A stretch of DNA of 64,000 nt from Caulobacterales bacterium (GCA_019510435.1 JAEKKJ010000027.1:24685-88684); one strand, 5' to 3'. Shown: positions 31,031 through 40,272, numbered from the stretch's first letter. The notes: generated by a model not told the origin, from the letters alone. A program made the numbers and translations.

Positions 31031-31753
31031 ATGCTTGACCGCACGTTAAACTTCGCCGCCCCAGCGCGTTTCGGTCGCACCGATGGCGAACCCGCCGGCT
31101 GGGCGGTTTCCACCGCGCCCGTCGCCTATCCGCAGGCGGTGGCGGCCATGGAGGCGCGAGCCGCGGCGATCGCCGAGGGACAGGCGGGCGAACTGATCTG
31201 GCTGCTGGAACATCCGCCGCTCTACACGGCCGGGGTCTCGGCCAAGACGCAGGATCTCATCGAGCCCGACCGCTTCCCGGTGTTCGCCAGCGGCCGCGGC
31301 GGCCAGTTCACCTACCACGGGCCCGGCCAGCGGGTGGCCTATGTGATGCTGGACCTCACGCGCCGCCAGCGGGATGTGCGGGCCTTCGTCGCGGCGCTGG
31401 AGGCCTGGGTGATCGGAGCCCTGGCCGCCTTCAACGTGCGCGGCGAGCTGCGCGACGGCCGCGTCGGGGTGTGGGTGGAGCGCCGCGAGCCGGGCCTGCC
31501 AACACGGGAGGACAAGATCGCCGCCATCGGCGTCAAGCTGCGCCGCTGGGTCTCGTTCCATGGCGTCTCGCTGAACGTGGAGCCGGACCTGACGCACTTC
31601 TCCGGCATCGTGCCGTGCGGGGTGACCGAGCACGGCGTCACCAGCCTGGTGGACCTTGGTTTGCCGGTGACCCTGGACGAGGCCGACGCCGCGCTGCGCG
31701 CCAGTTTCCGCGAGGTGTTCGGTGAGACGGTGGACGCGCCGCCGCCGATCTGA
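31031..31753 (+). CDS. lipB: Octanoyl-[acyl carrier protein]:protein N-octanoyltransferase
   Basis: A 240-residue enzyme that moves octanoyl groups from acyl carrier protein to lipoyl domains, the first step of lipoate synthesis. Signatures are ELIWLLEHPPLYTAGVSA, RGGQFTYHGPGQRVAYVMLDL, the catalytic Lys in IAAIGVKLRRWVSFHGVSLNV, and the catalytic Cys in GIVPCGVTEHGVTSL. The ATG at 31031 is on the opposite strand of the CATG that may start the FliN-like gene, so the two genes are divergent with almost no spacer. Confidence 0.95.
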   Translation: MLDRTLNFAAPARFGRTDGEPAGWAVSTAPVAYPQAVAAMEARAAAIAEGQAGELIWLLEHPPLYTAGVSAKTQDLIEPDRFPVFASGRGGQFTYHGPGQRVAYVMLDLTRRQRDVRAFVAALEAWVIGALAAFNVRGELRDGRVGVWVERREPGLPTREDKIAAIGVKLRRWVSFHGVSLNVEPDLTHFSGIVPCGVTEHGVTSLVDLGLPVTLDEADAALRASFREVFGETVDAPPPI

Positions 31754-31765
31754 CCCTGGCGAAAC

Positions 31766-32167
31766 CTAGGCCGGCGCCAGGGGCCCCAGCGGATTGACGC
31801 CGTAGCGGTTGGCGCCCTGCTCGCCCGGCAGGATGGCGAGCTCCACCACGGCCCAGATCAGGACCAGGAAGAACACGAAGTCCAGGAACCCCTCCGGGTG
31901 GGGCCAGCACGCGACGATGGCCAGCAGGATCAGCGCCGACCACCAGCCGGACCGGCCGCGGTCGTGCAGCCGCTTGGAGAGCACGCAGACGCCCGGATAG
32001 AACAGCGCCGGATAGACGAACCAGCCGGTGATCCAGTGCAGGGTGGACGGCACCACCTCATAGAGGGCGCCGAAGGTCAGCAGCAGGGCGGCGGCCACCA
32101 GCGACGGCAGCCGCGGCGCGCGGCCCTGCGAGGAGAGGAACAGTTCGCCGAAGCTCATCTGGTTCAT
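31766..32167 (-). CDS. DUF805 family membrane protein
   Basis: A 133-residue protein with four hydrophobic segments (about residues 20-38, 44-62, 76-88 and 95-115). The DUF805 signature is present: FPGVCVLSKRLHDRGRSGWW-type segment (YPGVCVLSKRLHDRGRSGWW at residues 57-76) and the C-terminal GEQGANRYGVNPLG. The family has no assigned function. The start at 32167 (MNQMSF) could also be three codons later. It is convergent with lipB, separated by 12 bp. Confidence 0.88.
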   Translation of the reverse strand: MNQMSFGELFLSSQGRAPRLPSLVAAALLLTFGALYEVVPSTLHWITGWFVYPALFYPGVCVLSKRLHDRGRSGWWSALILLAIVACWPHPEGFLDFVFFLVLIWAVVELAILPGEQGANRYGVNPLGPLAPA

Positions 32168-32193
32168 GCCGCCCCCGGCCGCTGCCCGACCCC

Positions 32194-32225
32194 CTGAATC
32201 AGGGTCAGGCTGAATCAGGGTCAGG
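32194..32225. repeat. 16-bp tandem duplication at the 3' end of pccA
   Basis: CTGAATCAGGGTCAGG occurs at 32194-32209 and again at 32210-32225 with no mismatch. Each unit contains the near-palindrome CCTGAATCAGG. The second copy covers the pccA stop codon (32221-32223), so the duplication is a recent in-place event. Confidence 0.85.
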
Positions 32226-34194
32226 CGAACTCTACCAGAACCTCATCCGCTGCGACGCTGTCGCCGTTCTTCACGCCCACGGCTTTCACCACCCCATCGC
32301 GCTCGGCGCGGATGATGTTCTGCATCTTCATGGCCTCGAGGACCGCCACCACCTCGCCGGCCTTCACCTCCTGGCCCTGGGCCACGTCGATGGAGACCAC
32401 CAGGCCCGGCATGGGCGAGAGCACCATCTTGGAGGTGTCGGCCGCCTTCTTCGGCGGCAGCTTCTCGTGCAGCTCGGCCGAGCGCGGGGTCAGCACCAGG
32501 ACATGCTGGGTGCAGGCGCGATGGCGGATGACGAAGCCTTCGGCCGCCGGCTTGACGGCCACGGTGAAGGCCCGGCCATCCAGGTCGCCGCGGAACACCG
32601 GCTGGCCCGGCCGCCACTGGATGTCCTCCAGCCGCAGCGTCTTGCCGTCCAAGGTGATCGAAAGGCCGCCGCCGACCGCCTCGACGTGGGCGGTGAGTTT
32701 CTTGTGGCCCGCCACCACCACCCAGTCGGCGCGCAGGTCGCCCGGGTTGGCCCGCGCCAGCAGCGCGCGGTGCATGGCCAGCGCCACCGCCGCCATCAGC
32801 CGGCGCTGGGCGTCGGTGGCCGGCAGGCCCTGGAAGCCCTCGGGGAACTCGTCCTTGATGTAGTTGGTGGAGAGCTTGCCCGAGCGGAACCGCGGCTGGT
32901 CCATCACTGCGGCCAGGAACGGGATGTTCTGGCCCAGCCCCTCGATGTGGAAGTCCTCCAGCGCCCGGCCCATGGCGTCGATGGCCGCCTCGCGGGTCTT
33001 GGCCCAGGTGGAGAGCTTGGAGATCATCGGATCGTAGAACATCGAGATCTCGTCGCCCTCGCGGACGCCGGCGTCGTTGCGCACCACGATGTCGCCGACC
33101 TGCCCCTCCACCGGCGGCGAATAGCGCACCAGCCGCCCGATCGAGGGCAGGAAGCCGCGGTATGGGTCCTCGGCGTAGATCCGGCTCTCCATGGCCCAGC
33201 CGTTGATCTTCAGGTCCTTCTGGGCGAAGGCCAGCTTCTCGCCATAGGCCGAGCGGATCATCTGCTCCACGAGGTCGAGGCCGGTGATCAGCTCGGTGAC
33301 CGGGTGTTCCACCTGCAGGCGGGTGTTCATCTCCAGGAAGAAGAAGCTGCGGTCCTGGCCGGCCACGAATTCCACCGTGCCGGCCGAATCGTAGCTCACC
33401 GCCTGGGCCAGGCGCACGGCCTGCTCGCCCATCGCCGCCCGGGTCTTGGCGTCGAGCAGCGGGCTGGGGGCCTCCTCGATGACCTTCTGGTTGCGGCGCT
33501 GGATCGAGCATTCGCGCTCGAACAGGTGGACAACGTTGCCGTGCTTGTCGCCCAGCACCTGGATCTCGACGTGGCGCGGGCTCTCGATGAACTTCTCGAT
33601 GAAGATGCGGTCGTCGCCGAAGCTGGCCTTGGCCTCGGCGCGCACGGCGGGGAAGCCCTCCTCCACGTCCTTGCGGGTCCAGGCGACGCGGATCCCCTTC
33701 CCGCCCCCGCCGGCGGAGGCCTTGATCATCACCGGATAGCCGATCTGCTCGGAGATCTTCACGGCGTGGGCGGTGTCGTCGATCTCGCCCACGTGCCCGG
33801 GCACCACCGAGACATTGGCCTTGGCGGCGAACTTCTTGCTCTCGATCTTGTCGCCCATGGCCTCGATGGCCTTGGGGTTGGGGCCGATGAAGACGATGCC
33901 CTCGGCGGCCAGGCGGCGCGCGAAGCCGGCGTTCTCAGAGAGGAACCCGAAGCCGGGGTGCACGGCTTCCGCGCCGGTGGCGCGCACGGCCTCGACGATC
34001 TTGTCGGCCAGCAGGTAGCTCTGGGCCGCGGGCGGCGGGCCGATCAAGACGCTCTCGTCGGCCATCTCCACAGCCATCGAATCGGCGTCGGCCTCGGAGT
34101 AGACGACCACCGTCCTGATCCCCATCCGGCGACACGTCTTGATGATCCGGACGGCGATTTCGCCCCGGTTGGCGATCAGGATCTTCGAGAACAT
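32221..34194 (-). CDS. pccA: Propionyl-CoA carboxylase alpha subunit (biotin carboxylase plus biotin carrier)
   Basis: A 657-residue subunit. Residues 1-450 are biotin carboxylase: FSKILIANRGEIAVRII, the ATP-grasp loop GGGGKGIRVAW, ERECSIQRRNQKVIEEAPS and FLEMNTRLQVEHPVTE. A BT-type linker follows, then the biotin carrier domain with EAMKMQN, biotinylated Lys623. The extended PccA-type features (SYDSAGTVEFV, RIYAEDPYRGFLPSIGRL) favour propionyl- over acetyl- or methylcrotonyl-CoA. It acts with PccB, encoded 2.8 kb away on the same strand, to make methylmalonyl-CoA. Confidence 0.92.
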   Translation of the reverse strand: MFSKILIANRGEIAVRIIKTCRRMGIRTVVVYSEADADSMAVEMADESVLIGPPPAAQSYLLADKIVEAVRATGAEAVHPGFGFLSENAGFARRLAAEGIVFIGPNPKAIEAMGDKIESKKFAAKANVSVVPGHVGEIDDTAHAVKISEQIGYPVMIKASAGGGGKGIRVAWTRKDVEEGFPAVRAEAKASFGDDRIFIEKFIESPRHVEIQVLGDKHGNVVHLFERECSIQRRNQKVIEEAPSPLLDAKTRAAMGEQAVRLAQAVSYDSAGTVEFVAGQDRSFFFLEMNTRLQVEHPVTELITGLDLVEQMIRSAYGEKLAFAQKDLKINGWAMESRIYAEDPYRGFLPSIGRLVRYSPPVEGQVGDIVVRNDAGVREGDEISMFYDPMISKLSTWAKTREAAIDAMGRALEDFHIEGLGQNIPFLAAVMDQPRFRSGKLSTNYIKDEFPEGFQGLPATDAQRRLMAAVALAMHRALLARANPGDLRADWVVVAGHKKLTAHVEAVGGGLSITLDGKTLRLEDIQWRPGQPVFRGDLDGRAFTVAVKPAAEGFVIRHRACTQHVLVLTPRSAELHEKLPPKKAADTSKMVLSPMPGLVVSIDVAQGQEVKAGEVVAVLEAMKMQNIIRAERDGVVKAVGVKNGDSVAADEVLVEFA

Positions 34195-34309
34195 TCGGGC
34201 CCTTGAGCTTCCGTCTTCACTTCGGCGTCGGCCCGGCGATCGAGGTCATGCCGCTTGCGCATGGATCGCCGTCTTCCGCCCGGAAGCCGGGGACCTTAGA
34301 TTGACGGCC

Positions 34310-34807
<498 letters not shown>

Positions 34808-34901
34808 TCCGGCGTCCCACGGCGGGGTCTGCGACCATCGGCGCCCAAAGCGTGGCCACGACCGAGGCGCTAGGCTGATCCGGTCTTTCCGGAGGACCGC
34901 C

Positions 34902-35699
34902 TTGAAGCTCACGCCGCAGCAAGCCCGCGCCCATGCCGACGAGGTGCGCGCCACCAGCGTCACCGTCCTGCGCGGCCTCATCCCCGTGGAGACCATCGAC
35001 GCCTGGAATGCGGCCTTTCAGCCGTTGCTGGCCGCATCGATCGACCGCGAGGGGGACAATCCCAACCGCGGGGCGCACCGCTACTACGTCACCCTGCCGT
35101 TCCAGGGCCTGTGGGCCGACGCCGGCATCGTCGACAACGACGCCATCCTGGCGGTCGTGGAGGACCTGGTCGGCGCGGACGGGGTGCTGTGCCAGTTGGC
35201 GAGCGACACGCCGCTGCTGGGTTCCGAGCACCAGGAGCTGCACCGCGACACGCAGCTCTTGTTCCCGGAGAGCGGCGTGGAGACGCCGCCCTATCAGCTG
35301 GCGGTGAACTTCCCGCTGGTCGACGTCACCGACGATAACGGGCCGATGGAATACGCCCCTGGCACCCACATGCTGTCGAAGGCCGACGGCATGGCGCGGG
35401 TGGCCAGCGGCGAGATCCCGCTGGTGCGCGCCCACATGGCCCGCGGCGACGTGATGGTCCGCGACGTGCGCCACATCCACCGGGGAACGCCCAACCGCAC
35501 GGGCGCGCCCCGGCCGATGGTGGTGCTCGGCTACTCGCGGCGCTGGCTGCACCGGCCGGAAGTCAGCATCCGCGTGCCGGCCGACGTCCTGGTCGCGCTG
35601 CCGGAGCGGGCCCGCCGGTGGCTGCGGTTCAATCCGGTGTTCGAGTCCGCGGCCGAGGCGAGCCGCCCGGAGGAGACCTACCGGGCGTTCGCCTACTGA
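34902..35699 (+). CDS. Phytanoyl-CoA dioxygenase (PhyH) family protein
   Basis: A 265-residue Fe(II)/2-oxoglutarate oxygenase-like protein. The iron ligands are His114 and Asp116 (LHRDTQ) and the distal His193 (RHIHRGTPNRTG), with Arg199 positioned for 2-oxoglutarate. The surrounding NGPMEYAPGTHML is typical of PhyH. It starts at the TTG at 34902, seven bases after GGAGG. The substrate is unknown; the family hydroxylates small lipids and natural products. It stands alone between msrB and the BON gene. Confidence 0.85.
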   Translation: MKLTPQQARAHADEVRATSVTVLRGLIPVETIDAWNAAFQPLLAASIDREGDNPNRGAHRYYVTLPFQGLWADAGIVDNDAILAVVEDLVGADGVLCQLASDTPLLGSEHQELHRDTQLLFPESGVETPPYQLAVNFPLVDVTDDNGPMEYAPGTHMLSKADGMARVASGEIPLVRAHMARGDVMVRDVRHIHRGTPNRTGAPRPMVVLGYSRRWLHRPEVSIRVPADVLVALPERARRWLRFNPVFESAAEASRPEETYRAFAY

Positions 35700-35721
35700 C
35701 CGAGGGCCGGCCGAGAGCCGT

Positions 35722-36945
35722 TCAGGTCCGCCGCGTCGTGGTGCGGGTGGCGGCGGTGTCCTCGCCGGAGTTGCCGTCGGTAACGTCGGCGAGCGGGTCC
35801 TTGCGCATCTGCGCCTCCTGCACGCTGTCGCCATAGCCGCGGCCAGGCGAGGTGAAGAAGTTGCCCGCCTGCAGGCGCAGATTGTTCTGCACGTGCGTCA
35901 CGCCGGACAGGTCCTCGACGATCCGCTCGGCCCGGTGCTTGGCCTCGCGGTTCTCCACCGTGCCCGACAGCGTCACCTCGCCGCCGGAGACCGAGACGTT
36001 GATGTTGCTGGCGTCGACCCAGGGATCGTCCGTCAGCCGCTGGTGCACCTCCTCGCTGATCCGCTCGTCGGAGCGCTTGTAGCCCTTGGGTCCGAGGCCC
36101 CGGGCGCCGCGCTCGCCGGCATAGCCCTCGCGGTCGCGGGCATAGTCGTTGCGGTCCTCGCGGCCCACGCCCTCGAACCAGCTGGAGATCTTCTGGCCGG
36201 TGCGGCGGAAGAACTCCCCGGCGTCCCTTGCGCGATCCTCGAAGCCCTCGCGGCCCTCGCCTTCACGCCCGTAGCGGCCCTCGCTGCGGCCGCCATCGCC
36301 ATAGCCGCGCTCGTAGTCGTAGCCGCCCGTGCCGCCCGACCAGGTCCCGCCCGGGTAGGCGCCCTGGCCATAGCCGCTGTAGCCGCCGCCATAGCCGGTG
36401 TTGGCGCTGCCGCCGTAGGTCCCGGCGTAGCCGCCGCCCCCCTCGCCGCCGTAGCGGTTCATCTCGCGGGCGTAGCGCTGGTCGGCCTCGCGGCTGCCGA
36501 ACCGGCGGCCCTGGTCGTAGCCGCGAGGCGTGGCGCCATACTCGACCCCGCCCTGGCCATATTCCTCGCGGTAGATCCGGCCGCGGCCGTCATCGCCGTA
36601 GAAGCGGCCGCCGCGGGTGTAGTCCTGGCCGGAGAAGCGCGGATTGGCGCGATAGCCGACGTCATAGTCGCCTCGCCGCATGGCCGGGGACACCCCGCCA
36701 TAGTCCTGGCGCTGCCAGGTCTCGTTGCCGGGCTTGTTGTATTCGGCGCCGTAGTCGTTCTGGCCGAACACCCTGTCCTCGCGGTCGCGGTCGAAGTCCC
36801 GACCGAAGCTGCGGGTCTCGCGCCCGCGGTAGCGGTCCTGCCGCTCGTCCCGCCCCTCGTCGTTCAGGCCGAACTCGTCATAGCGGCGCTCGCGGCGCCA
36901 GTACTCCTGCTCGCGCTCGGCGTCGTCGTTCCAGCGGCCAGGCAT
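35722..36945 (-). CDS. BON-domain protein with Gly/Tyr/Arg-rich N-terminus
   Basis: A 407-residue protein. Residues 1-285 are low complexity, rich in Gly, Tyr, Arg, Asp and Glu (YGGEGGGGYAGTYGG, GYGGGYSGYGQ), with no signal peptide. A BON domain is at about 296-365: ERISEEVHQRLTDDPWVDASNINVSVSGG in motif blocks, then VTLSGTVENREAKHRAERIVEDLSGV. BON domains bind membrane phospholipids. The disordered, aromatic and charged N-terminus has the composition of phase-separating proteins, which is an inference only. The gene follows pccB on the same strand. Confidence 0.85.
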   Translation of the reverse strand: MPGRWNDDAEREQEYWRRERRYDEFGLNDEGRDERQDRYRGRETRSFGRDFDRDREDRVFGQNDYGAEYNKPGNETWQRQDYGGVSPAMRRGDYDVGYRANPRFSGQDYTRGGRFYGDDGRGRIYREEYGQGGVEYGATPRGYDQGRRFGSREADQRYAREMNRYGGEGGGGYAGTYGGSANTGYGGGYSGYGQGAYPGGTWSGGTGGYDYERGYGDGGRSEGRYGREGEGREGFEDRARDAGEFFRRTGQKISSWFEGVGREDRNDYARDREGYAGERGARGLGPKGYKRSDERISEEVHQRLTDDPWVDASNINVSVSGGEVTLSGTVENREAKHRAERIVEDLSGVTHVQNNLRLQAGNFFTSPGRGYGDSVQEAQMRKDPLADVTDGNSGEDTAATRTTTRRT

Positions 36946-37029
36946 GCGCGTTCTCCTTCAGTCTTCTGCTGATGACGGGCAGAGCCCGCCTCAGCGGCAG
37001 AACCGAAGGATGGTGAGGGGAGTTCCGGC

Positions 37030-38562
37030 CTATAACGGGATGTTGTCGTGCTTCTTCCAGGGGTTCGACAGCGTCTTGCCCTTCAGGTTCTTCAGCGCGT
37101 TGACGATCCGCTTGCGGGTGGAGTGCGGCATGATCACGTCGTCGATGTAGCCGCGCGAGGCCGCCACGAACGGGTTGGCGAACCGGGCCTTGTACTCGGC
37201 CTCCCGCGCGGCGATCGCCTCCGGGTCGCCGATCTCGGCGCGGAAGATGATCTCCACGGCGCCCTTGGAGCCCATCACCGCGATCTCGGCGGTGGGCCAG
37301 GCGTAGTTGACGTCGCCGCGGATGTGCTTGGAGCTCATCACGTCATAGGCGCCGCCATAGGCCTTGCGGGTGATCAGGGTGATCTTCGGCACCGTGGCCT
37401 CGGCGTAGGCGAACAGCAGCTTGGCGCCGTGGCGGATCAGGCCGCCCTGCTCCTGGCGCGTCCCCGGCATGAAGCCCGGCACGTCCACGAAGGTGATGAT
37501 CGGGATCTCGAAGGCGTCGCAGAAGCGCACGAAGCGCGCGCCCTTGCGGCTGGCGTCGATGTCCAGCACCCCGGCCAGGGTTTGCGGCTGGTTGGCGACG
37601 ATGCCCACCGGCTGGCCGTCCATCCGCGCGAACCCCACCACGATGTTCTTGGCGAAGTCCGGGCTGATCTCGAAGAAGTCGGCCTCGTCGACCACCTTCT
37701 GGATCAGCTCCTTCATGTCGTAGGGCTTGTTGGGATTGGCCGGGACCAGGCTGTCCAGGCTCATCTCGCTGCGCTTGGGATCGTCGTAGCTCTCGCGGAT
37801 CGGCGGCTTCTCACGGTTGGAGAGCGGCAGGAAGTCCACCAGGCGGCGCACCTGGGTCAGGGCCTCCAGGTCGTTCTCGAAGGCGCCGTCCGCGACGCCG
37901 GACTTCAGGGCGTGGACCCTATAGCCGCCCAGCTCCTCGTGGCTGACCTCCTCGTGGGTGACGGTCTTCACCACGTCGGGGCCGGTCACGTACATGTAGG
38001 ACGTGTCCTTCACCATGAAGATGAAGTCGGTGATCGCCGGGGAATAGACGTCGCCGCCGGCGCAGGGGCCCATGATGACGCTGATCTGGGGGATGACGCC
38101 CGAGGCCAGGGTGTTCTCCAGGAAGATGTCGGCATAGCCGCCAAGCGCGGCCACGCCCTCCTGGATGCGCGCGCCGCCGGCGTCGAAGAGGCCGATCACA
38201 GGGGCCCCGACCTTCATGGCCTGACGCTGGACCTTCAGGATCTTCTCCGCATGCGCGCTGGAAAGAGATCCGCCGAAGACGGTGAAATCCTTGGAGAAGA
38301 CGAACACCACGCGGCCGTTGATCCGGCCCCAGCCGGTGACCACGCCGTCGCCGGGGATCCGCTGGTCGGCCATGCCGAACTCGGTGACCCGGTGCTCGAC
38401 GAACATGTCGAACTCCTCGAACGAGCCCTCGTCCAGCAGCAGGTCGATGCGCTCGCGGGCGGTCAGCTTGCCCTTGGCGTGCTGGCTGGCGATCCGCTTT
38501 TCGCCCCCGCCCAGACGCGCCTCGTCACGGCGCTTCTCGAGTTCTTCCAGGATGTGTTTCAA
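37030..38562 (-). CDS. pccB: Propionyl-CoA carboxylase beta subunit
   Basis: A 510-residue carboxyltransferase that carboxylates propionyl-CoA using the biotin of PccA. Blocks include RIDLLLDEGSFEEFDMFVEHR, GGSLSSAHAEKI, IGLFDAGGARIQEGVAALGGY, GPCAGGDVYSPAITDF, ITFVDVPGFMPGT and LITRKAYGGAYDVMSSKHI. The GGARIQEG oxyanion site and length are those of PccB. The start is TTG at 38562 (MKHILEEL); no better start exists in frame. A 39-codon open frame overlaps it upstream as TTGA. Nearest neighbours are BON downstream and a divergent PEPxxWA-CTERM gene. Confidence 0.94.
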   Translation of the reverse strand: MKHILEELEKRRDEARLGGGEKRIASQHAKGKLTARERIDLLLDEGSFEEFDMFVEHRVTEFGMADQRIPGDGVVTGWGRINGRVVFVFSKDFTVFGGSLSSAHAEKILKVQRQAMKVGAPVIGLFDAGGARIQEGVAALGGYADIFLENTLASGVIPQISVIMGPCAGGDVYSPAITDFIFMVKDTSYMYVTGPDVVKTVTHEEVSHEELGGYRVHALKSGVADGAFENDLEALTQVRRLVDFLPLSNREKPPIRESYDDPKRSEMSLDSLVPANPNKPYDMKELIQKVVDEADFFEISPDFAKNIVVGFARMDGQPVGIVANQPQTLAGVLDIDASRKGARFVRFCDAFEIPIITFVDVPGFMPGTRQEQGGLIRHGAKLLFAYAEATVPKITLITRKAYGGAYDVMSSKHIRGDVNYAWPTAEIAVMGSKGAVEIIFRAEIGDPEAIAAREAEYKARFANPFVAASRGYIDDVIMPHSTRKRIVNALKNLKGKTLSNPWKKHDNIPL

Positions 38563-38772
38563 CGGGATGACGCCTTCGCGAAAACGAATGCGAAGCCGTA
38601 GTCGCCCGGTTGCAGCGAGGCAAGCTGACGCAGGGCGAGGGACAAGGGCCCACCAGCGCCCGTCCGTCCATCGGGCATCTCCCCAACTTGAAACTCAGGG
38701 TCGCGACATGGAACTGGTTCCCCCGTCGGGGACAACTGCAGGCCCGCGTTGGCGCTGCTGGAGGACTGCTCG

Positions 38773-39375
38773 ATGAAGAGACTGCTGCTCACCACCTGCG
38801 CCGCCCTGGGCCTGGCTACCGGAGCCCATGCCTCCCTCATCCCGGTGCTCGATTCCGTGATCCCCGTGGGCACAGAGTTCGAGTTCTCCTACAGCGGCAC
38901 CTTGGCCGGCGACCAGGGCCTGATCCCCGGGTCTGAGCTCATCATCTTCGACTTCCTGGGCTATGTGGCCGGGAGCATCACGCCCGGCGCCTACGGGCCG
39001 GACCTCTCCGCCTTCACCGAGCTGACCTCGCCGCTCCCGCCGCCGCCCGGGGAGGATGACGATCCCACCATCCTCAACCTGGTGTTCCGCTGGACAGGCT
39101 CGCCCTTCCAGGTCGCCGGCGGCCCCTACCCGGACCTCGACTTCAGCGGGCTGACGGCGCGGTCGACCTACGGCGGCGTCGGTGTCGACGGCTATGCCGC
39201 CAAGACGGTCACCAACAATGGCAAGGCCGCCGGTCTGCTGGCCTTCAACTCCGGGGAGGTCGGGGTGCCGACCACGGTCCCCGAGCCCGCGACCTGGGCC
39301 ATGCTGATCCTGGGCTTCGGCGGCGCCGGGCTGACCCTGCGCCTGCGCCGCCGCAGGCTCACCACCTTCGTCTGA
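38773..39375 (+). CDS. PEPxxWA-CTERM sorting domain protein
   Basis: A 200-residue secreted protein with signal peptide (residues 1-20, ending AHA). The body is acidic with a Pro-rich stretch (SPLPPPPGEDDDP). The C-terminal tag is VPEPATWAMLILGFGGAG followed by a basic RLRRRR end, a second target for exosortase sorting in this window. The ATG at 38773 follows GGAGG; the earlier TTG at 38749 is not needed. It shares no clear similarity with the 29.7 kb PEPxxWA protein outside the tag. Confidence 0.86.
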   Translation: MKRLLLTTCAALGLATGAHASLIPVLDSVIPVGTEFEFSYSGTLAGDQGLIPGSELIIFDFLGYVAGSITPGAYGPDLSAFTELTSPLPPPPGEDDDPTILNLVFRWTGSPFQVAGGPYPDLDFSGLTARSTYGGVGVDGYAAKTVTNNGKAAGLLAFNSGEVGVPTTVPEPATWAMLILGFGGAGLTLRLRRRRLTTFV

Positions 39376-39394
39376 CCGGTCCCTCGCCGGTCAG
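39372..39394 (+). terminator. Hairpin overlapping the PEPxxWA-CTERM stop codon
   Basis: CTGACCGG (39372-39379) pairs with CCGGTCAG (39387-39394) around 7 nt. The stop codon is inside the left arm. No T-tract follows. Confidence 0.4.
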
Positions 39395-39401
39395 GCGGGA
39401 G

Positions 39402-39462
39402 GGGACACACAGATTCTCGCTCGGCCCTCCCCCCCCGTTGCCCGCGACCATCTGTGTGTCCC
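39402..39462. repeat. Inverted repeat between convergent genes
   Basis: GGGACACACAGAT (39402-39414) and ATCTGTGTGTCCC (39450-39462) are perfect 13-bp arms around 35 nt that include a run of eight C. The right arm touches the ATP12 stop codon. It resembles REP-type palindromes and could also terminate transcription from either side. Confidence 0.6.
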
Positions 39463-40196
39463 TATTTCCCCAGACTCCGGAACCACCGGTCCAGCATCCG
39501 CGCCTCGCCGCGCAGCCGATGGGTGCGCTCGGCGGCTTCCTCGTCGACGCCCCACTGCTCCTCCTGGAACGCCTCGTCCACGCGTGAGAGGTCGAACGCC
39601 GCCTCGCCGGACATCCAGCCGCGCAGCAGGGCCACGGCCAGCAGGGCCGAGCCGAACAGGGCCGCGCCGAACGCCAGCCCCGCCAGGCCGAAGTCGTCCT
39701 GCGCCAGGGCGATCTCGCGCACCCGATCCAGGCTGGCCTGCGGCTGGGCCCGGTGGAGGATCCCGCTGGCGCGCTCCAGCACCACCCCCTCCTCCGCGGC
39801 CGCCCGCGCCAGCAGCGGGTCCCAGGCCGCCGCCTGGCGCTCGACCAGGGCCGCGGGACCCTCTGCGAAGTAGCAGACGAGGTCGGAGCCCGCGTACTGC
39901 GCCACCTCGCCGGCCACCGCCTCGCGGCTGGCGCCGATGGTCTCGATGGCGGTGTTGGCCAGGCGGGTGGCGTGCATCGTCGCCATCTCGATGACGTCGG
40001 TCTGGGCCGCCCACTCCTCGGCCACCAGCTCGGCCAGGGCGCGCGTGGGCAGCACCATGGGCTCGGCCTTGGGCGTGCGCAGGCGGCGGCTATCCAGCAG
40101 GATCGTCCAGCCGCCGTCGGCCGGCGCCGCCTCCGCCGACTTGTAGAACCGCCGCGGCTTTTCGGCCGGTTCGTGGAAACCCTTGCGCAAGTCCAA
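39462..40196 (-). CDS. ATP12 family chaperone (F1-ATPase alpha subunit assembly)
   Basis: A 244-residue protein homologous to mitochondrial Atp12, which chaperones the F1 alpha subunit. Conserved blocks are RRFYKSAEAAPADGGWTILLDSRRLRTPK, LPTRALAELVAEEWAAQ, MHATRLANTAIE, DLVCYFAEGPAALVERQAAAWDPLL and DDFGLAGLAFGAALFGSALLAVAL in separate segments. The start is the TTG at 40196 with GGAGG 6 nt upstream; the frame continues to 40685 only as the antisense of the DUF1800 gene. It is divergent from that gene. Confidence 0.9.
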   Translation of the reverse strand: MDLRKGFHEPAEKPRRFYKSAEAAPADGGWTILLDSRRLRTPKAEPMVLPTRALAELVAEEWAAQTDVIEMATMHATRLANTAIETIGASREAVAGEVAQYAGSDLVCYFAEGPAALVERQAAAWDPLLARAAAEEGVVLERASGILHRAQPQASLDRVREIALAQDDFGLAGLAFGAALFGSALLAVALLRGWMSGEAAFDLSRVDEAFQEEQWGVDEEAAERTHRLRGEARMLDRWFRSLGK

Positions 40197-40272
40197 TTTC
40201 GTCCTCCGACGGATCGCCTCCGCCCCGGCGTGGAATGGGGATAGAACGCACTGACCGCAAGGAGCAACGCGC

